A DNA stretch of 64,000 nt from assembly GCA_963682025.1 (NCBI GenBank), contig OY821521.1, positions 191,084,575-191,148,574 on the forward strand, in the 5' to 3' direction. Numbering within the stretch: position 1 is the stretch's first letter; every line of letters starts with the position of its first letter. Origin of the DNA: Cordilura impudica. Its lineage: Eukaryota; Arthropoda; Insecta; Diptera; Scathophagidae. Made by a program: the position numbers and the translations under genes. Below, piece after piece: positions 43,370 through 54,768 of this stretch. The notes beneath the pieces were generated by a model. It had not been told where the DNA came from. It did not search any database and saw nothing but the letters and a program-made list of their open reading frames with translations.

Positions 43370-44060
43370 TGTTTTCAGTGGGCGTGGCACCTCGCATACA
43401 AAGTGAATTTTTAATATCATATATATTGAATACTATGACAGGGAGACCTTTACAAATTTGTGTGAGGTCACTTAATATTAATGTTAGCAGTTATGTCGAA
43501 AATGGGCGGGATCGGATAAGTGGGCGTATCACCTCCCATACAAAGTAATTATTCAATAGCATATATCTCGAGTACTATGACAGAGACAGCATTGCAAATT
43601 CGTCTGAGGTCATCTATTATTAATGTGAGTAGTCGGAAAAAAATGGGCGGTATCAGACCAGTCGGCGTGGAAACCCCTATACAAAATAAATAATAAACGC
43701 CATATACCGGAAGTACTGTAATAGTGAGAGCGTTGGGACTTTGCGAGCGCATAATTTATTCAAGTGATTAGTCGAACAAAAAAAATGGCCGTAATCGGAG
43801 CAATGGCTTGGCATCGCCCATACAAAATAAATATATAACATCACATAACTTGAATACTATACAAATGAAAGCCTTGACACGAGTCCATCAGATATTAATG
43901 TCAGATAAAAAAATGGGATTGATAGGATTATTGGGCGTAGCACCTGTATACAAAACATATGAAGTACTATGAAAGTGGCAGTCTTGAAACTTTTTATAAG
44001 TAAATTAATTACCAATGTGAGAGGTTGTGGAAAATATGGGCGGAATCGCAAATTCAAAAA
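43370..44060. repeat. Diverged tandem repeat, ~141-bp unit, about five copies
   Basis: The landmark (G/T)GGGCGT.GCACCTC.CATACAAA recurs at about 43380, 43522, 43663, 43805 and 43933, a spacing of 142, 141, 142 and 128. Each unit also carries CATATA.CTTGAGTACTATGA and ATTAATGT.AG. The units are well diverged from each other, so it is an old array. Confidence 0.8.
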
Positions 44061-44414
44061 ACGCCGAAATAAAAAATTACCAAAACCGAAAATCGGTAAA
44101 AAACAAAAATCGTCAAAATCAAATATCACCAAAAACAAAACTCGCCAAAACAAAAAATCACTAAACAAAATGATGTTTTAAATTCGAGGCCAATCGTCAA
44201 GTGTTGCCAGATTAAATTGGGAAAATCCATGTTTTTCTCATGGTTAGAAAAATTTGATAATTTTTGCACCGAAGGTGAAAACAAAAAATGTTGTATATGA
44301 GCAAAAAAAAAAATTAAAATAAATAAATTGAAATCTTTTAAATGTACAATACAAAGTTCGTACCATAAATTGCATATGAAAACATACAACTCAATAAGTC
44401 TCGTCGCAGCAAAG
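44061..44414. other. Intron sequence with A-rich degenerate repeat
   Basis: From about 44060 to 44165 there are loosely repeated AAAA(A)CGCC/AAAATC blocks, possibly a continuation of the 141-bp repeat. The rest is unassigned. Confidence 0.35.
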
Positions 44415-45117
44415 CACGGTAAGACCCTATCTCTTAGATCCAACAAATTAGATATAGAAAATAAGAATAAACCAAATTTGAGTGGCATTGTTATTAATTT
44501 TTTTGGCTGCAGATATGAAAAAGTTCATATCGGAAGCTATATTTATATGGGGACCAGGTCGAAATATGGACCGATCCTGACCATATTTGGCAAAGTTACT
44601 TACATTTTGAAAAAATATATATACAAACCAAAGTTGAGAAAAATCTGTGCAATATTTTTGTTTTTTGATAGATTTAAGTGAAAATCGGGAAGCAGCTTTA
44701 TATGGGGGCTATGACAAAGAATTGCCATATGGGATTTATTTTTGGACATCTGATAAATGGATGTAATAAATACACACAAACCTAATTTGACCGAGATCTA
44801 TATGATAATTTGGATCTTATGACAATTTAAGTCGATTTCATAGGAGTCATTTGTATGGGGACTAGGTCTGAACATGGATCGATTTTCACGAATTTCAACA
44901 GCGTTCATTATATGGTCGAAAAAGGCTTACATACCAAATTTCATCGATATATATTCATATTTGCGACCTGTAGTTTGATTACAAGGTTTACATGGACACA
45001 CAGACGGACGGACGGACGGACATCGCTAAATCGACTCAGAAAATGATTCTGAGTCGATTGGGTCTAGGTCAAATATTTTTATTATACCCAAACCAAATAG
45101 TGTTATAGGGTATAAAA
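44415..45117 (-). repeat. DINE/Helentron-like repeat, hairpin end missing
   Basis: Matches the 59250 copy from AGACCCTATCTCTTAG to GTTATAGGGTATAA, with (GGAC)n at 45003-45020. The palindrome and CAAGTAAGAAAA end are absent, so it is truncated. The next copy follows immediately in the same orientation. Confidence 0.75.
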
Positions 45118-45788
45118 AGTGAGAAAATTAAAGTCGCTATAGACCGACTATACGATACCTTGTACCATGCGTTTAGAGACCCTATCTCATAGGTCCAAAA
45201 AATTACACATAGAAAATATGTATAAACCAATTTGATTGGCATTGTTATTAATTTTGTTGCCTTTGAATATGAAAAAGTTCATATCGGATGCTATATTTAT
45301 ATGGGGACTATGTCGAAAAATGGACCGATCCTGACCATATTTGATATAGTCGATTATTTTTTGCAAAGATATATACAAACCAAATTTGAGAAAAATCTGT
45401 GCAATATTTTTGTTTTTTGATAGATTTAAGTGAAGATCGGGAATCAGCTGAATATGGGGGCTATTACCAAGAATTGTCCTATAGGGTCTATTTTTGGAGT
45501 ATTGATAAATGGGTGTAAGAAACATATATAACCCCAATTTGATAGAGATCTATTTAATAATTTGAATCTTATGGCAATTTAAGTCGATTTCATAGGGGTC
45601 ATTTGTTTGGGGACCAGGTCTTAATGAATCGATTTTCACCAATTTCAATAGCGTTCATCCCATGGCCGTTAGAAGCTTATACACTAAATTTCGGTATAAT
45701 AAAAGATGGGTCTAGGTCAAATATTTTTGATAGTTACAAACATTAGCTCAAAGATATTATACCCCGACCACATAGTGGTATAGGGTAA
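45118..45788 (-). repeat. DINE/Helentron-like repeat, missing its central microsatellite
   Basis: Starts GAGAAAATTAAAGTCGCTAT and the palindrome relic AGTCGCTATAGACCGACT, and ends CACATAGTGGTATAGGGTAA. The region that usually contains (GGAC)n is deleted at about 45690. In tandem with the preceding copy. Confidence 0.75.
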
Positions 45789-45846
45789 AATACTTTATTA
45801 AGAAAAGGTAATATTTTTAGAAAAGGTTCTTTTTAAAGAAATATTA
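45789..45846. repeat. Minisatellite remnant left of the Jockey-like LINE
   Basis: TACTTTATTAAGAAAAGG-type units, the inverse of the 25-34 kb array. Ends in AAAGAAATATTA (45835-45846), the LINE target duplication. Confidence 0.7.
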
Positions 45847-48244
45847 ATGCAATCCATGATATTGCAAGCTATGCTAAGCAAACCATGAACTATTTGAAAA
45901 TATGTTTCTGGAACGCAAACGGCTTAAGCCAACATGAGTTGCTGGCGACTTTAATGCCAAACATACATTCTGGGAGTCACGGCTTATTTCCTCGAAGGAT
46001 CGGGTTTTGTTCAACACAATTTCTAAAATGGATATGGATGTGGTCTCAAACGGAGAACCAACGTATCGGTTCGGATTAACGAAGAACATCGGATTAACGA
46101 AGAACATCGCAAAAGAACTTGAGCATGTAGAATCTTGATTGGAACTCTCGTCTGACCGCACACCCGTTAATGTTACTATTTCGAACCACCAAAAAATTGT
46201 GTCCCCATCTGGTGATTTTAAGTAATATTGATTGGTTAAAACACAAAAAGTTTCTTAGTACACATTGCACAGAAAGCTTTCCTCTAAGAACACCAGATAA
46301 TATTGACCTCTTGATTGTTAACTTCGAACAAAATCTCAAACTAGCTGCTCAACTTGCTATTAAACCTCCTCGTCACACCAGGTCATATAGAACTTCTTCT
46401 GTAGATCTTGAAAGGCTATTAGGTGAAGAAAGGGGAGTTCGAAGAGAGTGGCAACTGCACAGATCTACTCAACTTAAGCAACAATTGAAAGAATGCACGA
46501 AAAACCTAACGGAAACTGCTTGAAACACAAAGAAACGCTAAATTGAATCGTTATCTTGAAAAACTGGATCCAAAAGAAAAAAACTGATTACTCTTTGTGG
46601 CGTGCTACAAAAAATATTAAAAGACCTGTTGTATGTAAGCCTCCTCTAAGAAAGGAAAGGGGAGTATGGGCTAGGAATGACAAAAAGAAGGGAGATCTGT
46701 TTGTGGAACATCTAAAAAAAATTTTTTACTTCAAAGAGAAGCCCTAGTTCTATTGATGAGTTGCCACCTGTTACTTCACAGCATAGAGCAGTGTCCCTTC
46801 GTTTTGAGATTCGAGAGGTCGAAAAGGCTATTGTTGATTTAAACCCCAAAAAAGCATCGGGGAGCGATGGGATCAGTAATAAAATGCTTTTGGAGTTACC
46901 CCGAATAGCATTAAGAATAATTTTCCCCCAGAATGGAAAGTTTCACTCGTTACAATGATACCTAAACCAGGTAAAGATCACACAAAGGTCGATTCGTATA
47001 GACCAATAAGTTTACTGTAAAACTTGTTAAAATTATTCGAGAGAATTTTGGTAAACAAACTTACAATATCCGTAGATCAAAATTATGTCATTAGAGCTCA
47101 TCAATTTGGTTTCAGATGAAAATACAGCACCTCTGAGCAAGTTCGCAGAATTGTAAGTGCCATAAGAAGAGCTTTTGAAGAGAAAAAGTACTGCTCTGGA
47201 CTTTTTATAGACGTCTCGCAAGCTTTCGACCGAATTTGGCACGAGGGACTCCTCTATAAAGTTAAACAGTTGTTACCCCCGAACACACATAAGCTAATGG
47301 AGAGCTATATAATTAATAGAAAATTCTTTATAAGAGAGAAAAGCTTTGTGAGCCCTCCACAGACAATTCATGCTGGTGTATCACAAGGTAGTATCTTGGG
47401 ACCGCTTCTGTACATCCTTTACACATCAGACATGCCAACAAATGAAAACACACTTACGTCGACTTTTGCGGATGATACTGCAATTTTAAGCGTACACTAA
47501 AACCCCTTTACAGCATCTCTTCTTTTACAGAGCCATATTGAGCAGCTGGATGATTGGCTAGATATGTGGAAGATTAAAGTAAATGAACAAAATTGTATCA
47601 ACGTAACTTTTACCCTAAGAAGGGAGATTTGCCCTCAAATTCGAATTAGGAACCAGCCTATACCTTAACATTCCTCTGTTAAATATCTCGGACTACAGCT
47701 TGATCGCCAATTCACATGGCAAATTGGCAGGAACTCAAAGTTAAGTCTCGATTGTAAGCTCTTGATTTATAACTCGATTTTCAAACCCATTTGGTGCTAT
47801 GATGTACAGTTATGGGGAACAGCCTCAACTTCAAACACAGAAAGAATACAAAGATGCCAAATTAAGATTTTGAGAATTATTACAGGCGCACCATGGTATG
47901 TAAGAAACTCATATTTGCACAGAGACTTAAATTTTTCTCTAGTAAAGTACGAAATCACTAGATATAATGCAAACTATTTGGAAAAGCTAGAGTCTCACCC
48001 GAATCCTCTAGCACGTAACTTAATCAACAATCGTATCCACCAACGCTGATCTCATTGGATGAAAAATGGATTAAAAAACAAACAATTTTTTATCATTAGA
48101 TTATGTATATAGATTAACTGAAATTTTGTCTGGCACTAGTTGGATTTAATTTTTAAGATTTAGTTTTAAGATTTGAATAACTTATTGTTAGTTCACAAAC
48201 CTAGGTGAAGATTCAATAAATAAAGATGAATTACAAAAAAAAAA
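45847..48244 (+). mobile_element. Jockey-clade non-LTR retrotransposon, defective, with 12-bp target duplication
   Basis: Flanked by AAAGAAATATTA at 45835-45846 and 48245-48256. The 3' end has AATAAATAAAG and a poly-A run. ORF2 relics in order: endonuclease start YLKICFWNANGLSQHE (45895); KKASGSDGISNKMLLELP (RT fingers, 46845); FIDVSQAFDRIWHEGL (47200); GVSQGSILGPLLYILYTSDM (47380); FADD catalytic box at 47464-47475; KYLGLQLDRQFTW; IFKPIWCYDVQLWGTAS; and ILRIITGAPWYVRN as in Jockey-clade C-termini. ORF1 is absent and most of the endonuclease is deleted. Several stops and frameshifts occur. Confidence 0.9.
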
Positions 48245-48256
48245 AAAGAAATATTA

Positions 48257-48540
48257 CTTTTTAAGAACAGATACTCCTTAAGAAAAAAAATTTTTTTTGA
48301 TAAAATGTACTTTTTGAGAAAAGCCATAGATTTTTTTAAACTGTTTCCTTTGTGCCCCCACTTAGAAATGGTATTTCTTAAGAAAATATAATTTTTCAAG
48401 GAAAGGTACTTTTTTAAGAAAAGTTACTTTTTACAACAAAAAGTACTTTTGGTAAAAAAAAGAGCTTTTTATAAGAAAAGTAATTTTGCTTAGGAAAAGG
48501 TATTTTTGGAGAAAAAGTACTGTTTATTTAAGAAAATGAC
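48257..48540. repeat. Minisatellite remnant right of the Jockey-like LINE
   Basis: Units such as GGTACTTTTTTAAGAAAAG, the reverse orientation of the 25340-34235 array. Together with 45789-45846 it is the LINE's split target. Confidence 0.75.
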
Positions 48541-48589
48541 GAACTGATATCGTGAAGTCTAAAATAATATATATTGAAATAAAAATTGA

Positions 48590-48860
48590 AATTGGTACGC
48601 CCTCCTCCTACCCACCAATCTTTGGCTCCAACAGTTTATTCCGAGCCTCATAAAATAAGGGGGTCTAGCGCATCCAAATTCTGTTACTAAGAAACTCCAT
48701 ACATAATGGACACACAGACAGACAGACGGACGGATGGAAAAACATACAGACGTAAGGACGGAATAAGAAAAGTTGAGTCTGGGTGAGATATTTTTGGTAG
48801 TTATAAACATCAGCACAAACTGATTATAGCTTAAACTTGGGGTATAAATAGAATCAACCC
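48590..48860 (-). repeat. DINE/Helentron-like fragment, diverged
   Basis: (CAGA)n/(GGAC)n at 48712-48734, then TATTTTTGGTAGTTATAAAC, ATCAGCACAAA and GGGGTATAAATAG correspond to the (GGAC)n-to-TTATACC part of the other copies. Confidence 0.6.
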
Positions 48861-48877
48861 AAAAAAAATTTGTTTAA

Positions 48878-49256
48878 TCTATAATATTAATAGGCTAGGC
48901 GATTTCCTGTGACCGATGTTTTGTTCTACCATTTTATCGCGATTTTGACCAAACATATATTATTTGAAAGGTATGTCATTTTAGCAGTTTTACAGACTTA
49001 CATATTTTTAAATTTTTTCCTTTATTTTGACTAAATTGCATTTAAAGTTGCTACTAACACATATTTACATAAAACTATACAATGCTATGTGTGTGTTTAT
49101 TAAATTTGTTAATGTGTTTGTAATAAAAATGTTTTTTGTGTTGATTTGTGAATTGGCTATAATTGATTGATTAGCATACTTTTAGGGTCTTTATTTAATG
49201 AAAAAATAAAATTTCCTAGAATTTGCGCTCGAATTTCGAGTGCTGGAACCTGCTAA
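48878..49256 (+). mobile_element. Non-autonomous Helitron, 379 bp (copy C)
   Basis: A|TCTATAATATTAATAGGC start. 3' hairpin GCGCTCGAATTTCGAGTGC, then TGGAACCTG and CTAA before T (a CTRR variant). Homologous to copies A and B. Confidence 0.85.
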
Positions 49257-49525
49257 TGTTTTTTAAAAGACTTATTATCGCCCCCCATAATAATCGTAGA
49301 ACACATTTTAGCTTCCTGTAAAGCTCAACAGGTATGGTTTTCCGACCTCGGAGGGATCATGCAAAGGACAAAAATTAGAAAAACGTTAGCTTCTCCTTTT
49401 GATAATCCTTACCCTATGGATGTTTCAGTGGAACCCTTGAATCATTTGAATTGGTTTTGTAAAATAATCTTAATTAAAAACTTGTGTCTATGGGAGCCAC
49501 TTCCTTTAGCCATTTAAGAAGCCCC
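49257..49525 (+). pseudogene. Possible LINE C-terminal fragment
   Basis: An open stretch VEHILASCKAQQVWFSDLGG then HLNWFCKIILIKNLCLWEP resembles the zinc-binding end of reverse transcriptase proteins (EHIL..C). Too short for a firm call. Confidence 0.25.
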
Positions 49526-50850
49526 CCCTGTGTTTCACTTACACTCAATGTACATGAGAGGTTACAGGTTTGAGTAATACTGAAGAAAACAATAAAAAAC
49601 ATCACTGACACTTTTCTTCAGTCTCTGGCATCACGAAAATTGTAGTAAAGTACGTACTGTCGTAGTAAATGGAATTTCAAAATAACTGACTGCTTATAAA
49701 AGTGGCGTGTGCGCATGCGTCTTTACAGCCAACAACAATATGACTACATACACACACACATATATATATATAACTGAAGTATGATTAATTTTTGTTTTTC
49801 TTTTTCTGCTCTTGATAAGCATTTAAGCAAGTACGACCAGAGTATTTGTGGTATTTGTTGATCTTGTTAATACTATAACGCCTTTCGGCTCTAAAAACAA
49901 GCGGCACCTCACACCTCACTCAAATGAAAAATTTGTATGTATGGGGCATATAGAAAAACTGACATTTTGTCTGGTAAAAGTTTTTGCTGGAGAGAGGGAT
50001 GGGGGGGAGGGGAGAACCCAACACAAACAGTTTTATTGAAAATGTCATAATGTACACAGAGACAAAAAGATATATGAGGGGGCAACAAAACAAAAACAAA
50101 ATAAAAATGCTAATGCTGATTTAGATTTATAACCACTTGCCTAGATTTATGAAGTATTTCAGAAAATACTGAACATATGAAGCTTAGCGTTAATAGTGAA
50201 TTTTATAATGAACGTATGTGATTTCTTTCTCATTCGGTAGTTAGTTGTTTATCATTTATTGTTGGCTTCGTTGGATTTCGTTGTGTGTCTTAGAAAATGT
50301 GGTGGTCTTGTAGCCAAACCTGTGTGCCCCTCTGTCTAGGTGACAGCTTATCTTGTTTTTTGACAAGACTTTTGGTATTTTTTTTTTTTTAATTTTTTAT
50401 ACAAAAGAGAAAAAAAATTTATATAATGTGTTATGTTAAACAAATTCAATTGAAATTTAATTAATTAGTTGACAGTTGGATTGACACTTGCACAGTATGC
50501 TCGTTTGTTAACGGGTTAATAGTTTTTTTTTGTTTTTTTGTTTTGTTCTGGCTCTTTAAGTTTATGAAATTATCCAGAAATTGGAATAAAAAACCCAGTT
50601 TTATTTATGAGCTACAACTATAAATCATTTTTATTTAAGATCTTTCTTCTATCATAACCAGAATTAAAATTCTCTTAGATTAATTTATATTTTGTATGAA
50701 TTCTTTGAACATTTAATTCAATTTATTCGTTCAATGATGGAATGGCTTTGTCTCTCAAATCCAGAAGAGCCAACTTTTTTCCAGCAAAAAGCGCAAAACA
50801 GCACTTAAAAAAGCGCGCCAGTATATTGCAGTAGTTGATAATATTTTTTA
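49526..50850 (+). other. gsb-n: Intron 2 sequence, no recognised element
   Basis: Unique sequence with (CA)n(TA)n at about 49748-49772 and poly-T runs. The short open frame at 49848-50039 looks fortuitous. Confidence 0.45.
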
Positions 50851-50854
50851 TTTT

Positions 50855-51173
50855 ATTTTTTTTTTTAATATACATTTATTACAACGCCTCGAAAAATAAA
50901 TTAGTATATACAGCGAGTGACAATACATTGGAAACTTTTACAATATTCTGAATTTGCCAATTTTATTTTTTTTTTAAATTAATCAACACTCAGGGGATGC
51001 CCCCTACAGATGCAGTGCATTGTGTTGATCTCAGGAAAATAGGTTAAGGAGGAAAGAGGGAGTAGTGTGTTAATTTTTTTTTTGCAGCGACAGACCAAAG
51101 CCTCTGGTGGGAATCGAACCCACGACCCCTCGCATGATAGGCGAGCACGCTACCTACTCACCTACCGGGGCGC
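50855..51173 (-). mobile_element. tRNA-derived SINE, copy 1
   Basis: The minus strand begins GCGCCCCGGTAGGTGAGTAG. The anticodon-type stem CTCGC...GCGAG encloses CTATCAT, and GTGGG/CCCAC closes a T-arm containing GGTTCGATTCC (B box at 51110-51120). The tRNA-unrelated body follows (TTGGTCTGTCGCTGC...), ending AATAAATGTATATTAAAAA. Acceptor stem pairing is only partial, so it is not a working tRNA. The second copy is at 60359. Confidence 0.85.
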
Positions 51174-51420
51174 TTAAATTTTTAATAACATCGCATTAAG
51201 ATAACAATTTTGTAACAAAAATACAATTCAAAAAAGACACAAACGATAAAAAGAGTATTTTTTTAAGGATGCCAAAACAATGGAAACTTTGAAACTTCTA
51301 TACCAGAGTTAAAAGACAATAAAAATAGAAGATGGTATAAAAGCAAATGTTTAACTCTCAACCCTTATTAATATAGTTATAGTTTCTGGAGTTTTCTTTC
51401 AACTCTTTTTAAAACTCATT
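51174..51420 (+). other. Intron sequence between SINE and Helitron relic
   Basis: AT-rich. Nothing recognised. Confidence 0.35.
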
Positions 51421-53115
51421 GCTCGGCATTGCTCGGATTTCCCGCAAATAAAAACATAGGAGTCATTTTTTGTGTTTCTTAAATACCAAGTAAATATTTT
51501 ATTTGGAAAAAATTAATAAATAACTTAAATGGAATATGGTTTGAATGTACACTGCTTTCAATTAAATATGATAAAACTCTCCTAGATTAAAGAACACTCC
51601 TATGAACTGCGTAAACAGTTTTTCCGTTTTTCGTAAATATGTGCAACTGTTGACCGTTTGGAACTTGTGAACATGCGACATATAGTGACTAATGCGAAAA
51701 GCATTGTGTCTCCAAATATTAACCGGCGATTTTGATGCTCATTCTTGTATCAACTTCACTGTAATTCTAACTTGACTGGGAATTGCTAGCGTTTGAATTG
51801 AAATGGTAAATTTGCTGGTATGACGGGCATTCGTGGAAGGAAAACATCTTCTCGTTTTGTTAAGCCTGTTAATATAGTCGCTCCGATGAGATTTGCGTAT
51901 TAAGATTCCGCATAAAATAATTGCAACTCCTATTGTGGGGTGGTACTCTCGACAACTCAAAGGAATTGGGAAATTAAGGGGTATATAACGCATTGCTCTT
52001 CCGACATATCGGTATCAATGGATTTGTATAATGTGAAGATGCCGGAAATTTGAAACAAAATTTCACGGTTAATGTGATCCATGGATATGTTTTTTGGTGC
52101 TAACAGTGCTCTTTCGCATAACCAAGATTCGTCGGGTATTTTTCGGTTAATTTCCGTATAGACTGCGGATAGAAGTTGTTCTGCAGAGGACACCTAATTG
52201 CAGATGCTGGTTTAAATGCTATTTCTTCAATAATGTCTTTAACCACTTAACCATTTCCAAGTTGTAGTAATTTCGCTGCATCTGTTCTAGCATGTGGAAA
52301 GCCTTAATCTAGAAACTTAGTTCCAAATTAATTTCATCAGCCGCTATTCCTCTTGGAATGACAGGCAGTTTTTAGTGGAAATATTCCGCAAGAAGCACCA
52401 CAAAGCCGCCCATAAGTGCCTCGCGACGGCGGATGTCCTGCAAACTTCGAGCTAAGACCTCAATTACACGCTTGTGAGACATGGTGCACTCGTCCCATAC
52501 CAGTAATTTGTATATTCGTAGAGAAACTCCCAAACTGCTATTTTTTAGAATGTTGCAAGTGGGAGCCTGGCTCTAGGGTAATTTGAGAGCAGAGTGTGCA
52601 GTCCTACCACCACTTTGAAGAGTTGCGGCAACCCCTGAGGAAGCTACTGCAATGGCAATGTCGGAGTCTTTACGGATGTATGCCAATAAAAGACTAAGTA
52701 GGGATGTTTTCCTTGTGCCACCAGGAGCATCCTAGAAAAAAAGAGCTACATCCTCTCTACTGATCTGCGTTTATTATCTTTTCAAAAAAAAATTTTGTTC
52801 GGGAAGTAATCTAGGCATTTTTCCGCGATTTCTGCATTAATAGCAGTGAGACTTAATTCTCTTGGCAACCCATCGACCACATTTTGTAATCTAACTGACG
52901 GCGGAATACCAAACTGGCCTCATTCTTTCTCCACTATCGATAGCAATTTGTCCTCAATAATAAATAGAGCCTCGTTGTAGGTGTTATAGTCAAATGCAGC
53001 ATCAGAATTAATTACTTGTCTTCTACGTAGAATGTCTTCAGACAAATCATTCCTGCAATCCAGAGATCCAAAGGTTTCGATAACCCACACTTACCAATTA
53101 AAATTCAAAAAAACT
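51421..53115 (-). pseudogene. Helitron RepHel helicase domain relic (Pif1-like)
   Basis: Minus-strand order: IPPSVRLQNVVDGLPREL, AINAEIAEKCLDYFPNKI; Walker A DAPGGTRKTSLLSLLLAYIR (52701-52735) with Arg where Gly is usual (GGTGKT); IAIAVASSGVAATLQSGG then RTAHSALKLP; Walker B YKLLVWDECTMSHKRVIEV (52471-52498); ALMGGFVVLLAEYFH; then CERALLAPKNISMDHINREI and TLYKSIDTDMSEEQCVIYPL; LPRMPVIPANLPFQFKR; and the end FSH*SLYVACSQV, NGKT, FAGNPSNA. This is the helicase half of a Helitron protein; the HUH nuclease is not seen. In-frame stops (for example just after SALKLP) and frame changes make it a pseudogene. The 3' CTRR end was not found with confidence. Confidence 0.85.
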
Positions 53116-53865
53116 CTCTTAACTTCCCATGGAGAAGAACATAACACAGCCTCTTCCATGGCCGGCTTTCGCATTCCCGGCTATTAATGGTTTTCAAATC
53201 TGTAAAATACGTTGGTCCTTTTGCAATGTTTCAACTTGAAGTAGGTTCTATTAGTATTTAAATTGTCATTGAACTAAATTTGTTGAATATGATAATCGAA
53301 TCAAATATGAATGCTTTTACAAAAGTAGATATGGCAAAAAAAATTAAATGAATGCATTTACGAAAGCCTTGAGAACATGAACACCACGAAAACTCTGGTT
53401 GCCAAAGACTTAAATGGTGAAATGCCTGTGTGCAAGCAATGGACCTTATAATATTAGTGGTGAGAGCAAAATAATACCTTTGCAAAAAAATGGATTTCAA
53501 AACATTTATTTTAAGTCAGTGTGACATCCAATCAAGACCTTGTATGGAACAGTATTCTTTTAAGAGGCAGCACCTGAATGGGAAATTTTCTTCTAATCGT
53601 TTCAATAGTTTAGGTGTGGTTGCGTAAAAATAGGTTTTGTAACGTTACACAAAGTGGGCGTAAAACGGGGCGTGGCATTCAATCAAAATCTAATATAGCC
53701 TATAGCTCCTTCTAGAGAAAGCACTATCCGTATGCCAAATTTCATATGATTCCGTTCAGTAGTTTTGGCGTGAAAAGTAAAAAAAAAAAAACAATCATGA
53801 AATTTTTATTATATTTATAGGGAGAGGGATAGGGAGAATAAAGTTTTGGGAAGCATTAATAACCA
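53116..53865 (+). other. Intron sequence, mostly unassigned
   Basis: The part at 53640-53790 (GGGGCGTGGCATTC ... CCGTATGCCAAATTTCATAT, TTCCGTTCAGTAGTTTTGGC) reads like the 3' region of a dispersed element, but no ends were found. Confidence 0.35.
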
Positions 53866-53869
53866 GAAT

Positions 53870-54768
53870 AATAGATGATTTTAATGCTGGTATTAGGCAA
53901 AAGAATATTTGTGAGTAATAGTTTATAAATAAATCAATAACTTCAGAAATTATCAAGAAATATCGTGAATGAAGTGCGGAAAGCCCCGTACAACGAGTCA
54001 CAGAAAGGATAATTTAATAGCAAGACAGTTTAAAAGATATCAAAAAATGTTACCTAAAGAGGTCACAATTGCGAACTGTTTCCCGATGAGCAATTACGAC
54101 TGATATTGGTTGGTTGTGAAGAAACCGCTAACATCAGAGAAAGAACGTCTGGCTCGCTTAATTCCTGCTACAGAACACATGGACTGTTCGCGACGGAATT
54201 GGAATTCTGTTCTCTTTTCAGATGAGTCCAAGTTTAATGTAAGAGGTCATGATGGAAGATCGTTTGTACGCCGATAAAAGCGAAAAAACTAGACCCAAAA
54301 TATACAAATAAGTTCGTTAAGTTTGGCGGTGGATATATTATGGTATGGGCTTGCTTTTCCGGCCAAGAAATGGCTAAAATTCATGTAGAAAAAGATACTC
54401 TAAATGGCATTGGATACCAGAAATTTCTAATTGACGTAATGTTCCTTACGCGGAGCAAAATATGCCCCTGGTCTAGGAGTTCCAGCATGATAATGACACA
54501 CCTCCAAAATTGTAACCGAATGGCTACAACTAAGTCAGTTAGTGTTATGGAATAGTCAGCTCAACGACCAGATCACAATCCCATAGAAACTCTATTGGAA
54601 AAAGTATTACGAGAAAATGAAACAGGAAATTACACAAACAAGACAAGACAGATCTCATAGAGGCAGTTAATTCAGATTGACAAAAAATTCCAGTGGATAT
54701 CATCAACAATTTAATAGACTCCATGCCACGGCGTTGTGAAGCAATACTAAAAAATAATCGACACCCAA
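53870..54768 (+). pseudogene. Tc1-like (DD34E-type) transposase relic
   Basis: KERLARLIPATEHMDCSRRN; WNSVLFSDESKFNVRGHDGR then SFVRR (first catalytic Asp codon at 54221); FVKFGGGYIMVWACFSGQEM; DTLNGIGYQKFL; MIMTHLQNC region, where the second Asp is expected; PDHNPIETLLEKV with the catalytic Glu codon at 54586-54588; and INNLIDSMPRRCEAILKNN near the C-terminus. Several stops and frameshifts. The next repeat array begins directly after NNRHP. Confidence 0.85.
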
